DNA of 64,000 bases, from contig DATFXL010000070.1 in assembly GCA_035316025.1 (NCBI GenBank), forward strand, positions 1 to 64,000, read 5' to 3'. Every line of letters begins with the position of its first letter. Position 1 is the stretch's first letter. The stretch comes from JALZAA01 sp035316025 (GTDB lineage Bacteria; Actinomycetota; Acidimicrobiia; IMCC26256; JACDBD01). Position numbers and translations under genes: made by a program. Below are positions 16,731-26,316 of this stretch, one piece after another. A model generated the notes under the pieces. The model had not been told where the DNA came from and did no database searches. It worked only from the letters and a program-made list of their open reading frames with translations.

Positions 16731-17608
16731 ACCACCAGCGCCACGATCTCCCCGACGCCGTACACGATCGCGATCGAGCCGAGCCCGATCGCGACCGTCA
16801 AGCGCAGGCCTCGCTCACTGGAGCGGATCGCGAGGTGCGCGCCCAGCTGCGCACCCGGGATCACCGCGATCGCGAGCGGGATCGCGAACGCCCAGTCGAT
16901 GTTGCCGAGCACTGCGTGGGTGATCATCCCGGGGATGGCCAACGCGCCGACGCACAGCAGCGACGTCGCCACCGACTCCTTCACGGTGAGCCGCACCCAG
17001 CTCGCGAACGCCGGCACCAGCAGCACGCCGCCTCCGATGCCGAGCAGGCCGCTGACGCCCCCGGCGGCCAGCCCGATCAGCCCGAGGCGCCAGACCTCGT
17101 CCCGGCGGGCCGCCGGCGACGACCGGTCCGGCTCCGGGTCGTGGGCGCGGGCGATGTCGACGGGCGGGGTGGCCAGGTCGCCGACCGGATCCTCGAAGTC
17201 GATGGCGGCGGGCGCGGGCTCCCGTGCCGGCGCCGAGCGGGGGGCCGCGCCCAGCCGGTACGCCGTGAACGCGAGCAGGGCGGCGGTGATGAGCATGAGG
17301 AGATGGCCGCCGCCGGGCACCGTACCCGCGAGCAGCGCCCCGCCGACGGTCGCCGCCAGCCCCGCCGCCAGCGTCCAGCGTGCGACGCGGCCGACGATCA
17401 GCCCCTCACGCCGGTACCGCAGCGATCCACTCACCGCCGACGGGACGATCGACGGGAGGGTCGATCCGACCGCCTCGAGCGGCGTCGCACCGAGGGCGCG
17501 GATCGCCGGCGTCGAGACCACGGCGCCGCCGACGCCGAACATGCCCGAGAGCACGCCCGTCGCCACGCCCGCGACCAGTGTCAGGATCGTGCTCCAGGGT
17601 TCCGACAT
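16727..17608 (-). CDS. TauE/SafE-family sulfite or sulfonate exporter
   Basis: The 293-residue membrane protein has two homologous halves, each opening with a glycine-rich repeat (GVLSGMFGVGGAVVSTP and GGVSGLLGIGGGVLLVP), the TauE/SafE duplication; about eight helices are predicted. A polar loop rich in Glu, Asp and Pro (about 135-165) separates the halves. The family moves sulfite, sulfoacetate or other organic anions; the substrate cannot be told. TACCCT lies ten bases before the ATG on the minus strand, slightly farther than in the leaderless genes nearby. Confidence 0.87.
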   Translation of the reverse strand: MSEPWSTILTLVAGVATGVLSGMFGVGGAVVSTPAIRALGATPLEAVGSTLPSIVPSAVSGSLRYRREGLIVGRVARWTLAAGLAATVGGALLAGTVPGGGHLLMLITAALLAFTAYRLGAAPRSAPAREPAPAAIDFEDPVGDLATPPVDIARAHDPEPDRSSPAARRDEVWRLGLIGLAAGGVSGLLGIGGGVLLVPAFASWVRLTVKESVATSLLCVGALAIPGMITHAVLGNIDWAFAIPLAIAVIPGAQLGAHLAIRSSERGLRLTVAIGLGSIAIVYGVGEIVALVV

Positions 17609-17679
17609 CTGGTTTTGGAGGGTACCGGAGCGTCTTTCGACATCTCCGAAGAGAACGCGGCGGGGTAGCCTTCGACGCG

Positions 17680-18582
17680 ATGGCGACCGACGCGAACCTC
17701 CGCGGCGTCTACGTGCCGATTATCACGCCGTTCGCCGAGGACGGATCAGTCGCAAGAGAAGCGCTCGAGCGCCTCTGCCGCGAGTACATCGACGCCGGCG
17801 CGGCAGGGATCGTCGCTCTGGGGACGACGGGCGAGTCGACCGCTCTTGACGCCGACGAGAAGCACGCGGTCATCGACACCTGTGCACGGGTCTGTTCGGA
17901 GCGGTCGGCCCAGCTGATCGTCGGCGCCGGCACCAACAACACGCGGACCACGCGCCAGGCCGTGAAGGAGCTCCAAGGGACACCGGCGCTCGTCGCGACG
18001 TTGATCGTCGTCCCGTACTACGTGCGCCCGTCCGAGGGCGGCATCGTCGCCCACTTCCGGTCCGTTGCCGAGGTCAGCCCGGTGCCGCTCGTCGTCTACA
18101 ACATCTCGGCCCGTACCGGGCGTCATCTCAGCGCGCAGAACATGCACGAGCTCGCGCTCACACCGAACTTCGCCGGGGTGAAGCACGCGCCGACGTCGCT
18201 CGACGACGACACGCTGGAGCTCCTGCGGCGCACGAACGACGTCGACGGCTTCGCCGTGCTCGGCGGCACCGACACGTTCCTGTTTCCGCTCGTCCTCATG
18301 GGCGGCGCCGGCACGATCTGCGCCAGCGCGCACGTCTGCACGGAGCGGTTCGTCGCCATGATCGAGTGCGGGCTCGCGGGCAAGGTCGACGAGGGGCGTG
18401 CCCACGCCGAGGCGCTGTTGCCCGTCACGCAGGCACTGTTCGCCGAGCCCAACCCGGCCGTGTTCAAGGGCGTGCTGCAGGCGCAGGGCCGGATCCCCAC
18501 CGCGGACGTCCGCCTGCCGCTCCTCAACGCGACCCCCGACGCCGTCGAGCGTGCCCTCGGCGCGATCGCCGCCACGTCGTGA
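17680..18582 (+). CDS. dapA: 4-hydroxy-tetrahydrodipicolinate synthase family aldolase
   Basis: The 300-residue TIM barrel belongs to the DapA/NAL superfamily of Schiff-base aldolases. It has GTTGESTAL for pyruvate carboxylate binding, the tyrosine in LVVYNISARTG and the Schiff-base lysine in FAGVKHAPTS. In DapA proper the last segment is usually GIKDATG, so substrate could be aspartate semialdehyde or another aldehyde; lysA at 31.7 kb shows the lysine pathway exists here. TAGCCT (17666-17671) lies eight bases before the ATG with no Shine-Dalgarno sequence. It overlaps the next small gene by GTGA. Confidence 0.82.
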   Translation: MATDANLRGVYVPIITPFAEDGSVAREALERLCREYIDAGAAGIVALGTTGESTALDADEKHAVIDTCARVCSERSAQLIVGAGTNNTRTTRQAVKELQGTPALVATLIVVPYYVRPSEGGIVAHFRSVAEVSPVPLVVYNISARTGRHLSAQNMHELALTPNFAGVKHAPTSLDDDTLELLRRTNDVDGFAVLGGTDTFLFPLVLMGGAGTICASAHVCTERFVAMIECGLAGKVDEGRAHAEALLPVTQALFAEPNPAVFKGVLQAQGRIPTADVRLPLLNATPDAVERALGAIAATS

Positions 18583-18782
18583 CCCGCCGCGTCTCGATCC
18601 TCCTGCTCGCCGCCGGCGGGTGGACGCTGTTCGTCTGGGTCACCCGGCTCTTCAACATGGCGGGCGAGGATCGTTCCGTCGGCTTCTTCGTCGTCCATGG
18701 GTTGCTGGCGGTGATCTCGATCGCCTTCGGCCTCGCCCTCGGGGTCGTCGGATGGAAGGGCCTGCGGGCCCGCTCTGGCTGA
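18579..18782 (+). CDS. SCO4848-family small membrane protein
   Basis: The 67-residue protein has two membrane helices (about 5-22 and 38-60) linked by a loop with GEDRSVGFFVVHG. The pattern RRVSxLLLAxGxW, the DRSxGFFxVHxLL loop and a terminal GWKGLRARSG match the SCO4848 family found across Actinobacteria; its function is unknown. The GTG at 18579 overlaps the dapA stop (GTGA), so it is translationally coupled to dapA. Confidence 0.75.
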   Translation: MTRRVSILLLAAGGWTLFVWVTRLFNMAGEDRSVGFFVVHGLLAVISIAFGLALGVVGWKGLRARSG

Positions 18783-18798
18783 GACCTTCGTCACATTC

Positions 18799-18824
18799 GA
18801 TACGAGACGGATGCGTTTCGTATC
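18799..18824 (+). promoter_or_regulatory. Probable TetR-family operator upstream of the MFS exporter
   Basis: A 26-bp near-palindrome has outer arms GATACGA (18799-18805) and TCGTATC (18818-18824); 22 of 26 positions are symmetric. It sits 54 bp upstream of the MFS start, and a TetR-family gene follows the MFS gene with an ATGA overlap, the usual local autoregulated exporter circuit. Confidence 0.7.
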
Positions 18825-18877
18825 CGTCCGCGTTGGTACCCGGAGGAGCCACCCTCCTCGTCTCGAAAGGCCGGTCC

Positions 18878-20545
18878 ATGGGCGACAAGGTGCACCACCG
18901 GCGGTGGTGGATCCTCGGGGTCCTCTGTCTCAGCCTCCTCATCATCGTCGTCGACAACTCGATCCTGAATGTGGCCCTGCCCACGCTGGCCCGGCCCGAG
19001 AGCCAGGGCGGGCTCGACGCCACGACGAGCCAGCTGCAGTGGATGGTCGACGCGTACACGCTCGTGTTCGCGGGCCTGCTGTTGACTGCCGGGAGCCTCG
19101 GCGACCGCTTCGGACGGCGGGGCGCACTGCAGGTGGGCCTGAGCGTGTTCGGCCTCGGATCATTGCTGTCGGCGATGTCCTCCTCGCCGGGTCAGCTGAT
19201 CGCCTCCCGTGCGGTCATGGGCATCGGCGGCGCGTTCATCATGCCGGGCACCCTGTCGCTGATCACGAGCGTCTTCGAGGGGAAGGAGCGCGGCCGCGCC
19301 ATCGCCATCTGGGCCGGCGTGGCCGGGCTGGCCGTCGCGATCGGTCCCGTGACCGGCGGCTTCTTGCTCGAGCACTTCTACTGGGGATCGGTCTTCCTCG
19401 TGAACCTGCCGATCGTCGCCATCGCGCTCGCCGCCGGCGTGCTCATCATGCCGACATCGAAGGACCCGACCGCGCCGAGGCTCGATCTCGTGGGCGCGGG
19501 GCTGTCGATCGCCGGTCTGGTCTCGCTCGTGTACGCGTTCATCGAGGCGCCGACCGAGGGTTGGGGCGACACGAAGATCCTCGGCGCACTCGGGATCGCG
19601 GCCGTGCTGCTTGTCTTGTTCTTCTCCTGGGAGCGTCGCAGCACCCACCCCATGCTGGACCTGAACTTCTTCAGGAACCCCCGGTTCACGAGCGCGAGCG
19701 CCAGCATCTCGATCCTGTTCTTCGCGATGTTCGGCGCGATCTTCCTGCTGACGCAGTACTTCCAGTTCGTGCTGGCCTACTCGCCGCTGAAAGCGGGGGT
19801 CAGTCTTCTTCCGCTCGCGCTGACGATGATGGTGGTGGCGCCGCTCAGCGCGCGGATCGTCGAACGGATCGGGACCAAAGTGGTCGTGGGAACAGGGATG
19901 TTCCTCGCCGGGCTCGGAGTGCTGTCGTTCGTGCAACTCGACGCCTCGACCGGCTACGGGAACATCTTCTGGCGTCTCATGCTCATGGCCGTCGGGATGG
20001 GTCTGACGATGGCGCCGGCCACCGAGTCGATCATGGGGTCGCTGCCACTCGCGAAGGCCGGCGTCGGCTCGGCCGTGAACGACACGACGCGCCAGGTCGG
20101 TGGCGCGCTGGGTGTCGCGATCATCGGCAGCGTGCTGGCGTCGACGTACGGGTCCAAGGTCGGTGACGCCGTCGCCGGGCAGCGGCTCCCGGGCGGCGTC
20201 GCCAACGAGGCCAAGAACTCGCTCGGGTTCGCGCTCGAGACCGCCGGCCGCCTGGGCGGACCGGCCGGTCAGGCCCTTGCCGACACCGCCCGCACGGCGT
20301 TCGTCGACGGGATGCACCAGGGCTACCTCGTCGGCGCGGCGGCACTGTTCGTCGGGGCCATCGCCGCGCTCATCTGGCTCCCGGCCCGGGCTCGCCGGCC
20401 CGTCGAGGCACTCGAGGCCGAGTACGAGGCCGAGCACCCGAGCCCGCCCGAAGGGGCACGGGACGAGACGCCCGTGCCGGTCGACGGGCGCGGCGGTGCC
20501 GTGAAGCCCGCCTACGTGCCGGTCGACGGACCGGAGCGGAGATGA
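18878..20545 (+). CDS. MFS drug exporter, DHA2 (EmrB/QacA) family
   Basis: The 555-residue membrane protein has 14 predicted helices and DHA2 signatures: WWILGVLCLSLLIIVVDNSILNVALP in helix 1 (read as the motif D1 region), GSLGDRFGRR after helix 2 and a motif C-like GVAGLAVAIGPVTGG. The family exports hydrophobic or cationic compounds by proton antiport. The ATG at 18878 starts shortly before helix 1. Control is probably by the TetR protein encoded directly downstream acting on the palindrome at 18799-18824. Confidence 0.9.
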   Translation: MGDKVHHRRWWILGVLCLSLLIIVVDNSILNVALPTLARPESQGGLDATTSQLQWMVDAYTLVFAGLLLTAGSLGDRFGRRGALQVGLSVFGLGSLLSAMSSSPGQLIASRAVMGIGGAFIMPGTLSLITSVFEGKERGRAIAIWAGVAGLAVAIGPVTGGFLLEHFYWGSVFLVNLPIVAIALAAGVLIMPTSKDPTAPRLDLVGAGLSIAGLVSLVYAFIEAPTEGWGDTKILGALGIAAVLLVLFFSWERRSTHPMLDLNFFRNPRFTSASASISILFFAMFGAIFLLTQYFQFVLAYSPLKAGVSLLPLALTMMVVAPLSARIVERIGTKVVVGTGMFLAGLGVLSFVQLDASTGYGNIFWRLMLMAVGMGLTMAPATESIMGSLPLAKAGVGSAVNDTTRQVGGALGVAIIGSVLASTYGSKVGDAVAGQRLPGGVANEAKNSLGFALETAGRLGGPAGQALADTARTAFVDGMHQGYLVGAAALFVGAIAALIWLPARARRPVEALEAEYEAEHPSPPEGARDETPVPVDGRGGAVKPAYVPVDGPERR

Positions 20546-21153
20546 GCGACGCCGTCGTCGAGGAGGCGGCGCCCGAGCGCCCGCGGGGTCGCCCCCGTTC
20601 GGCGATCGCAGACCAGGCCATCCGGGACGCGGCCGTCGACCTGTTCGCCGAACGAGGGTTCGATGGGTTCAGCGTCGAGGACGTCGCCGAGCACGCTGGC
20701 GTGAGCAAGGCGACGGTGTACCGGCGGTATCCCTCGAAGGTCGACCTCGTGGTCGAGGCCGGCAGTTGCATGGCCACGGAAGCGGTCAGCTTCCCCGACA
20801 CGGGGAACCTGCGCGACGACGTACGCGGTCTCGCCCGCTCATTGGTCGGGAAGTTCCGGAACAGCCCGGCCGGGCGGGTGATGCCGGCGATGACGTTCGA
20901 GCGCCGCCGCAACCCCGAGCTCGACGACCGCTTCCGGAGTTTCCTCGCCGACCGCAAGGCGCGGACGCGCGAGGTGCTGCAGCGAGGCATCGAACGGGGC
21001 GAGCTGCCGCCCGATACGGACGTCGCCCTGATGGGCAGCATGATCGTCGGGCCGATCTTCCACCGGCTCATGATCACGCAAGAGCCCCTGAGCGACGCCT
21101 TCGTCGACGCGCTCGTCGACGCATTGCTGCGGGGGTTCGGCGCACAGACCTAG
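20542..21153 (+). CDS. TetR-family repressor of the adjacent MFS gene
   Basis: The 203-residue protein has a classic TetR N-terminus: [40 protein letters not shown], a helix-turn-helix at about residues 40-60, followed by an all-helical C-terminal ligand domain of TetR_C_16-like character. A basic leader (RPRGRPRSA) precedes it. The ATG overlaps the MFS stop codon. It very probably represses its own operon through the palindrome upstream of the MFS gene and is released by an exporter substrate, which is not identifiable. Confidence 0.9.
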   Translation: MSDAVVEEAAPERPRGRPRSAIADQAIRDAAVDLFAERGFDGFSVEDVAEHAGVSKATVYRRYPSKVDLVVEAGSCMATEAVSFPDTGNLRDDVRGLARSLVGKFRNSPAGRVMPAMTFERRRNPELDDRFRSFLADRKARTREVLQRGIERGELPPDTDVALMGSMIVGPIFHRLMITQEPLSDAFVDALVDALLRGFGAQT

Positions 21154-21184
21154 CTGGCGGTCTCGGCCTCCTCGTCGGGCACCG

Positions 21185-21204
21185 CGGCAACGGCGGCGTT
21201 GCCG
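21185..21204. terminator. Hairpin between converging tetR and kgd
   Basis: Perfect 7-bp arms CGGCAAC (21185-21191) and GTTGCCG (21198-21204) with a GGCGGC loop lie in the 88-bp space between the two stop codons and could end transcription from both sides. No T-run is present. Confidence 0.45.
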
Positions 21205-21241
21205 GCGTGCCGCAGGAGCCGGAGCTGGCGACGGCGACCCG

Positions 21242-24200
21242 CTAGTCGACGAGTCCCTCGAAGGCGGCGGCGAGCAGCTGCTCCTGCTCTCGCTCGTGGA
21301 TCGTCTGGCTGCCCGTTGCGGGACTCGCGCTGGCCGCGCGTGCGACGTGCCGCAGCTCGGCCCGATCGCGCAGCGAGCGCGCGAGTCGGGCGTGCGCGAA
21401 GTTCCAGGCGCCCATGTTGGCCGGCTCCTCCTGCACCCACCAGACCTCTCGTGTCTTCGGGTACCCGGCGACCGCGGCGAGGATCTCCTCATCCGGCCAC
21501 GGGTACAGCTGCTCGACTCGGACGACGGCGGCGGGCGCGCCGAGCTCGTCGCGCTTGTCCATGAGCTCGTGCCCGATCTTTCCCGTGCACAGCAAGACGC
21601 GACGCACGGCGTCACGGTCGAGCTCGGCGCGGTCGTCGAGGGCGAGCCGGAAGCTCCCGGACGTGAAGTCCGCCACACGCGAACGCGACTGCGGCATGCG
21701 CAGATACCGCTTCGGCGTGAAACAGATCAGCGGCACGCGGCGAGTAGACAGCGCCTGGCGTCGCAGCACGTGGAAGTACTGCGCGGCCGTGGACGGGTAC
21801 ACGACGCGCTGGTTGTCCTCCGCGCTCATGTCGAGGAACCGCTCCATGCGCGCGCTCGAGTGCTCAGGTCCCTGGCCTTCGAAGGCGTGGGGGAGGAGCA
21901 GACCGACACTGCTCGACTGGCCCCACTTGTCCTCGGCCGCGGAGATGAACTGGTCGATGACGATCTGAGCGCCGTTGACGAAGTCGCCGAACTGCGCCTC
22001 CCACAGGACCAGGGCGTCCGCGTACTCGACCGAGTAGCCGTACTCGAAGCCGAGAGCGGCGAACTCGGACAGCACCGAGTCGTACAACATGAACGGCGCC
22101 TGGTCCTCGGAGAGGTGCGCCAGCGGGACGTACTCGGCCTCGGTGCGCTGGTCGATGAGGACGCCGTGCCGCTGGCTGAACGTGCCTCGCCGCGTGTCCT
22201 GGCCGGCGAGGCGCACCGGCGTGCCCTCCAGGACCAGCGACCCGAACGCGAACGTCTCGGCGAGCGACCAGTCGACCTCGTCCTTCTCGAAAGCGACGCG
22301 GTGGGCCTGCAGGATTCGGTCGAGCTTCGGGTGCACGTTGAAGCCCTCGGGACGCGAGGTGAGGCCGTCGACGACGCGATCGAGCACCGAGCGGTCGACG
22401 GCGGTCGCCACGCGGGCCGAGGGGTCGGCTTGTGGCGTGGCGAGGCGGGGCTCGCTCGGCGCGTCGGGCGTTGCGGCTCGGCTCGGGTCGGGCGGCGCGC
22501 TCTTGTGCGTCTCGCTGAACGCGGCGTCGAGGCGGGACTTGAAGTCCTCGCTCACCGCGGCGGCCTCGTCGGCTGTCATGTCGCCTTCCCGCACCAGGGT
22601 GTCCACGTAACGAGTGCGCGGCGACGGGTGGCTCTGGATGAGCTCGTACATGCGCGGCTGCGTGAACGCGGGCTCGTCGGCCTCGTTGTGGCCGTAGCGC
22701 CGGTAGCAGATCATGTCGACGACGACGTCCTTGCGGAACGTCTGCCGGAACGCGAACGCCAGGCGCATCACTCGGACACACGCCTCGGGGTCGTCGCCGT
22801 TCACGTGGAAGATCGGCGCCTGCACCATCTTGGCGACGTCGGTCGCGTACACCGCCGAGCGGCCGATCTCCGGCGCCGTCGTGAACCCGAGCTGGTTGTT
22901 CACGACCAGGTGCACAGTGCCGCCGACGTCGTAGCCCGGCACCTCCGAGAGGTTGAGCGTCTCCGCAACGACGCCCTGGCCCGCGAAGGCGGCGTCGCCG
23001 TGGAGCAGCACCGGGAGCACCTTGCGGCGCTCCTCGTCGCCCTTCTGGTCCTCGTCGGCGCGGGCCATCCCTTCGACGACGGGGTCGACGGCCTCGAGGT
23101 GGCTCGGGTTCGACGCCAGGGTCACCACGATCTCGTTGCCGGCGGGCGACGCATGCTTTCCCGTCGCGCCCAGGTGGTACTTGACGTCACCCGATCCCTG
23201 CGCCGACATCGGGTCGAGCTCGCCCTCGAACTCCCGAAAGATCTGCGAGTACGACTTGCCGACGACGTTCGTCAGCACGTTGAGGCGGCCGCGGTGCGGC
23301 ATGCCGAGGATCGCGGCCTCGACGCCGTCGTCCGCCGCCGCCGACAGCAGGGCGTCGAGCATCGGGATCGTGCTCTCGGCGCCCTCGAGGCTGTAGCGCT
23401 TGTGACCGAGGTACTTCGTGTGCAGGAAGCGCTCGAAGGCCTCGGCGGCCACCAGACGCTCGAGGATCCGACCCTTCTCGTCGCGGCTCGGATCCCACAC
23501 GACGCCTTCCACGTGCTCCTGGATCCACGCCTTCTGGTCGGGCTCCTGGATGTGCATGTACTCGACACCGATCGTCCGGGCGTACGCGTCGCGGAGCACG
23601 CCGAGGATGTCGCGCAGCGTCATCGTGGACTCGCCGGCGAGGCCACCGGTCGGGAACTCGCGGTCGAGGTCCCAGATCGTCAGGTCGTAGTGGTTGATGT
23701 CGAGCTCGGGGTGGGTCTGCGGCTCCTTGGTGCCGAGCGGATCGAGATTGGCGATGAGGTGGCCGCGCACCCGGTACATGTTGATGAGCTGCTGGACGCC
23801 GACCGCCTTGTCGGTCGACGCCAGCGCCTCTGGCTCGGTCGTGCCCACCGGGCTGACGTCCACACTCCAACGCGCCGGCTCGTACGGCACCTCGTAGCTC
23901 TGGAAGATGTGGTCGTAGAACTCGTCGTTGCCCAGGAGGAGGTCGTGCACGACGGCGAGGAACCGCCCGCTCTCGGCGCCCTGGATGACGCGGTGGTCGT
24001 AGGTGCTCGTCAAGGTGATCGTCTTGCTGACGCCGAGCTGCGCGATCGTCCGCGGGTCGGCGCCCTCGTACTCGGCCGGGAACGCGATCGCCCCGACCCC
24101 GACGATGAACCCCTGGCCGGGCATCAGCCGAGGCACCGAGTGCATCGTGCCGATCGTGCCCGGGTTCGTGATCGTGCCCGTCGTGCCGGCGAAGTCCTCG

Positions 24201-24883
24201 ACGGAGAGCTTGCCCGAGCGGACCTTGCCGATCGCCTCTTCGTAGGCGTCGTGGAACGCCTTGAAGTCGAGCACGTCGGCGCCCTTCACGTTGGGCACGA
24301 GCAAGGTGCGTGAACCGTCGCTCCGCTCGACGTCGACGGCGAGGCCGAGGTTCACGTGCTCGTGACGCACGACGCTCGGCTGCCCGTCGACGGCCTCGAA
24401 CGACGAGTTCATGACGGGAACCTGCTCCAGCGCCTTCAGCACGGCGTAGGAGATGAGGTGGGTGAAGCTCACCTTGGCCCCGCCGGTGCGGGCGAGGTGG
24501 TTGTTGAGGATCTGCCGGTTGATCTCGAGCAACTTGGCGGGGACGGTGCGGACCGACGTCGCCGTCGGGACGCCGAGGGACCTCTCCATGTTCTCGACGA
24601 TCCGGGCGGTGGCCCCCCGAAGCGGGACGGGGCGGTCGCCGTCGGTCGCCGCCGGCGCCGGCTCGGGGACGGGCGCCTGTGGGGCCTGCGGCCGGTACTC
24701 CGTGGCGGGTGCCGGGCGGGGCGGAGCGGACTGGGTGGTGGGGGCGGGCGCGCCGTCCTCCCGGTGGTCGAAGAACTCGCGCCACTCGTCGGACACCGAG
24801 TCCGGATTCTCGACGTACTGGCCGTACATCTCCTCCGCCAACCCGGAGTTGGGGCCCAGGTCCTCGAACTCGTTCTCTGCCAT
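21242..24883 (-). CDS. kgd: Multifunctional 2-oxoglutarate decarboxylase/dehydrogenase E1-E2 (Kgd)
   Basis: This 1213-residue protein has the actinobacterial Kgd/OdhA layout. A short N-terminal helix (EEMYGQYVENPDSVSDEWREFF) is followed by a Pro/Ala linker, an E2-type succinyltransferase core (about 90-330, with the catalytic TYDHRVIQGAESGRF), then the thiamine-diphosphate E1 region (GMPHRGRLNVL, GDAAFAGQGVVAETLN) and the transketolase-like C-terminus. It converts 2-oxoglutarate to succinyl-CoA with a separate E2/E3, or to succinate semialdehyde. Length is close to the mycobacterial enzyme. GGGAGGAGCG precedes the ATG. It lies 50 bases downstream of the DAHP synthase gene. Confidence 0.96.
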   Translation of the reverse strand: MAENEFEDLGPNSGLAEEMYGQYVENPDSVSDEWREFFDHREDGAPAPTTQSAPPRPAPATEYRPQAPQAPVPEPAPAATDGDRPVPLRGATARIVENMERSLGVPTATSVRTVPAKLLEINRQILNNHLARTGGAKVSFTHLISYAVLKALEQVPVMNSSFEAVDGQPSVVRHEHVNLGLAVDVERSDGSRTLLVPNVKGADVLDFKAFHDAYEEAIGKVRSGKLSVEDFAGTTGTITNPGTIGTMHSVPRLMPGQGFIVGVGAIAFPAEYEGADPRTIAQLGVSKTITLTSTYDHRVIQGAESGRFLAVVHDLLLGNDEFYDHIFQSYEVPYEPARWSVDVSPVGTTEPEALASTDKAVGVQQLINMYRVRGHLIANLDPLGTKEPQTHPELDINHYDLTIWDLDREFPTGGLAGESTMTLRDILGVLRDAYARTIGVEYMHIQEPDQKAWIQEHVEGVVWDPSRDEKGRILERLVAAEAFERFLHTKYLGHKRYSLEGAESTIPMLDALLSAAADDGVEAAILGMPHRGRLNVLTNVVGKSYSQIFREFEGELDPMSAQGSGDVKYHLGATGKHASPAGNEIVVTLASNPSHLEAVDPVVEGMARADEDQKGDEERRKVLPVLLHGDAAFAGQGVVAETLNLSEVPGYDVGGTVHLVVNNQLGFTTAPEIGRSAVYATDVAKMVQAPIFHVNGDDPEACVRVMRLAFAFRQTFRKDVVVDMICYRRYGHNEADEPAFTQPRMYELIQSHPSPRTRYVDTLVREGDMTADEAAAVSEDFKSRLDAAFSETHKSAPPDPSRAATPDAPSEPRLATPQADPSARVATAVDRSVLDRVVDGLTSRPEGFNVHPKLDRILQAHRVAFEKDEVDWSLAETFAFGSLVLEGTPVRLAGQDTRRGTFSQRHGVLIDQRTEAEYVPLAHLSEDQAPFMLYDSVLSEFAALGFEYGYSVEYADALVLWEAQFGDFVNGAQIVIDQFISAAEDKWGQSSSVGLLLPHAFEGQGPEHSSARMERFLDMSAEDNQRVVYPSTAAQYFHVLRRQALSTRRVPLICFTPKRYLRMPQSRSRVADFTSGSFRLALDDRAELDRDAVRRVLLCTGKIGHELMDKRDELGAPAAVVRVEQLYPWPDEEILAAVAGYPKTREVWWVQEEPANMGAWNFAHARLARSLRDRAELRHVARAASASPATGSQTIHEREQEQLLAAAFEGLVD

Positions 24884-24933
24884 CGCTCCTCCCGAAGGGG
24901 CGCCTCCCTGGCGTCCCCGCCGCCCCTTGTGGC

Positions 24934-26316
24934 TCAGCGGCGCACCAGCTCGGCGACCTGGAAGGCCAGGTCGAGCGACTGGCGGGCGTTCAACCGCGGG
25001 TCACACATCGTCTCGTAGCGGTGCTCGAGGTGGTCACCGAGGACCTCCTCGGTGCCGCCGAGGCACTCGGTGACGTTCTCGCCGGTGAGCTCGACGTGGA
25101 CGCCCCCGGGCCACACGCCAGCGGCGTCGCAAGCGGCGAAGAAGCCGCGCAGCTCGTGCATGACGTCCTCGAAGCGCCGAGTCTTATAACCGCTGTCGTG
25201 CACGAACGTGTTCCCGTGCATCGGATCGCACGCCCACACGACGGGATGGCCGGACATGCGCACCGCCCGCAGGAGGGGCGGGAGCCGCTCCTCGACCCCC
25301 TCGGCGCCCATCCGGCTGTACAGGACGAGGCGTCCCGGCGTGCGGGCAGGGTCCAGGCGCTCGCAGAGGGTCAGCACGTCCTGGGGTGACGCCTCGGGCC
25401 CGAGCTTGACCCCTACGGGGTTCTCGACGCCGGAGAGGAACTCGACGTGGGCGGCGCCGGGCTGGCGGGTGCGCTCGCCCGCCCACAGCAAGTGCGCCGA
25501 GCAGTCGTACCAGCGTCCGGTCAGGCTGTCCCGCCGGGTCAGCTCCTCCTCGTACTCGAGGAGGAGGGCCTCGTGAGCGGTGAAGAAGTCGACCTGATGG
25601 AGCTGGACCTCGGCGTCGAGGTCGATCCCGCACGCGGCCATGAAGCGCAACGCCCGGTCGATCTCCTTGGCGAGCGCCTCGTACCGCCGGCCCTCCCGGC
25701 TGGTCGCGACGTACTCGAGGTTCCACTGATGCACGCGGCCGAGGTCGGCGTAACCGCCCTTCGTGAACGCCCGGAGGAGGTTCAAGGTCGCGGCCGACTG
25801 GTGGTAGCTGCGCACCATTCTTCGCGGGTCGGGCGTGCGAGCGACCGGGTCGAACGCGAAGTCGTTGACGATGTCGCCTCGGAAGGACGGCAGCTCGATG
25901 CCGTCGCGGGTCTCGGTAGGCGCGGTGCGGGGTTTGGCGAACTGACCGGCGATGCGGCCGACCTTCACGGTCGGGACGCCCGTGCTGTAGGTGAGCACGA
26001 CCGCCATCTGCAGAATGATCTTGAGCTTGTCGCGGATGGTGTCGGCCGAGAAGGCGTCGAAGGATTCGGCACAGTCACCCGCCTGCAGGAGGAACGCCTT
26101 GCCCTCGGCCACGTCCGCGAGCGACTCGCGTAGCTGGCGCGCCTCGCCGGCGAACACGAGCGGGGGCTGGCGACGGAGGTCCTCCCGCGCCGCGTCGAGC
26201 GCGGTGGCGTCGGGCCAGGCGAACCGCTGGTCGGCGGGTCGGGCGCGCCAGCCGTCCGGCGTCCACGACGAGCCGAACATCCGCGGTGGCTCGGACGCGG
26301 CGAGCGGATCCTGCAT
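24934..26316 (-). CDS. aroG: 3-deoxy-7-phosphoheptulonate synthase, class II
   Basis: The 460-residue enzyme joins phosphoenolpyruvate and erythrose 4-phosphate, the first step of aromatic amino acid synthesis. The class II (plant-like) signatures are present: LLQAGDCAESF with metal-ligand Cys82, GRIAGQFAKPRTAPTE, YHQSAATLNLLRAF and WACDPMHGNT. Its start overlaps the bpa stop by one base (TGATG), so the bpa, aroG and perhaps kgd genes form one minus-strand unit. Confidence 0.95.
   Translation of the reverse strand: MQDPLAASEPPRMFGSSWTPDGWRARPADQRFAWPDATALDAAREDLRRQPPLVFAGEARQLRESLADVAEGKAFLLQAGDCAESFDAFSADTIRDKLKIILQMAVVLTYSTGVPTVKVGRIAGQFAKPRTAPTETRDGIELPSFRGDIVNDFAFDPVARTPDPRRMVRSYHQSAATLNLLRAFTKGGYADLGRVHQWNLEYVATSREGRRYEALAKEIDRALRFMAACGIDLDAEVQLHQVDFFTAHEALLLEYEEELTRRDSLTGRWYDCSAHLLWAGERTRQPGAAHVEFLSGVENPVGVKLGPEASPQDVLTLCERLDPARTPGRLVLYSRMGAEGVEERLPPLLRAVRMSGHPVVWACDPMHGNTFVHDSGYKTRRFEDVMHELRGFFAACDAAGVWPGGVHVELTGENVTECLGGTEEVLGDHLEHRYETMCDPRLNARQSLDLAFQVAELVRR

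Noticed and set aside
21296..24313. A 1005-residue plus-strand reading frame opposite kgd
   Set aside because: It is fully antisense to a gene with clear family motifs, has the Arg/Val/Asp-rich composition of a shadow frame at high GC, and matches no recognisable domain.
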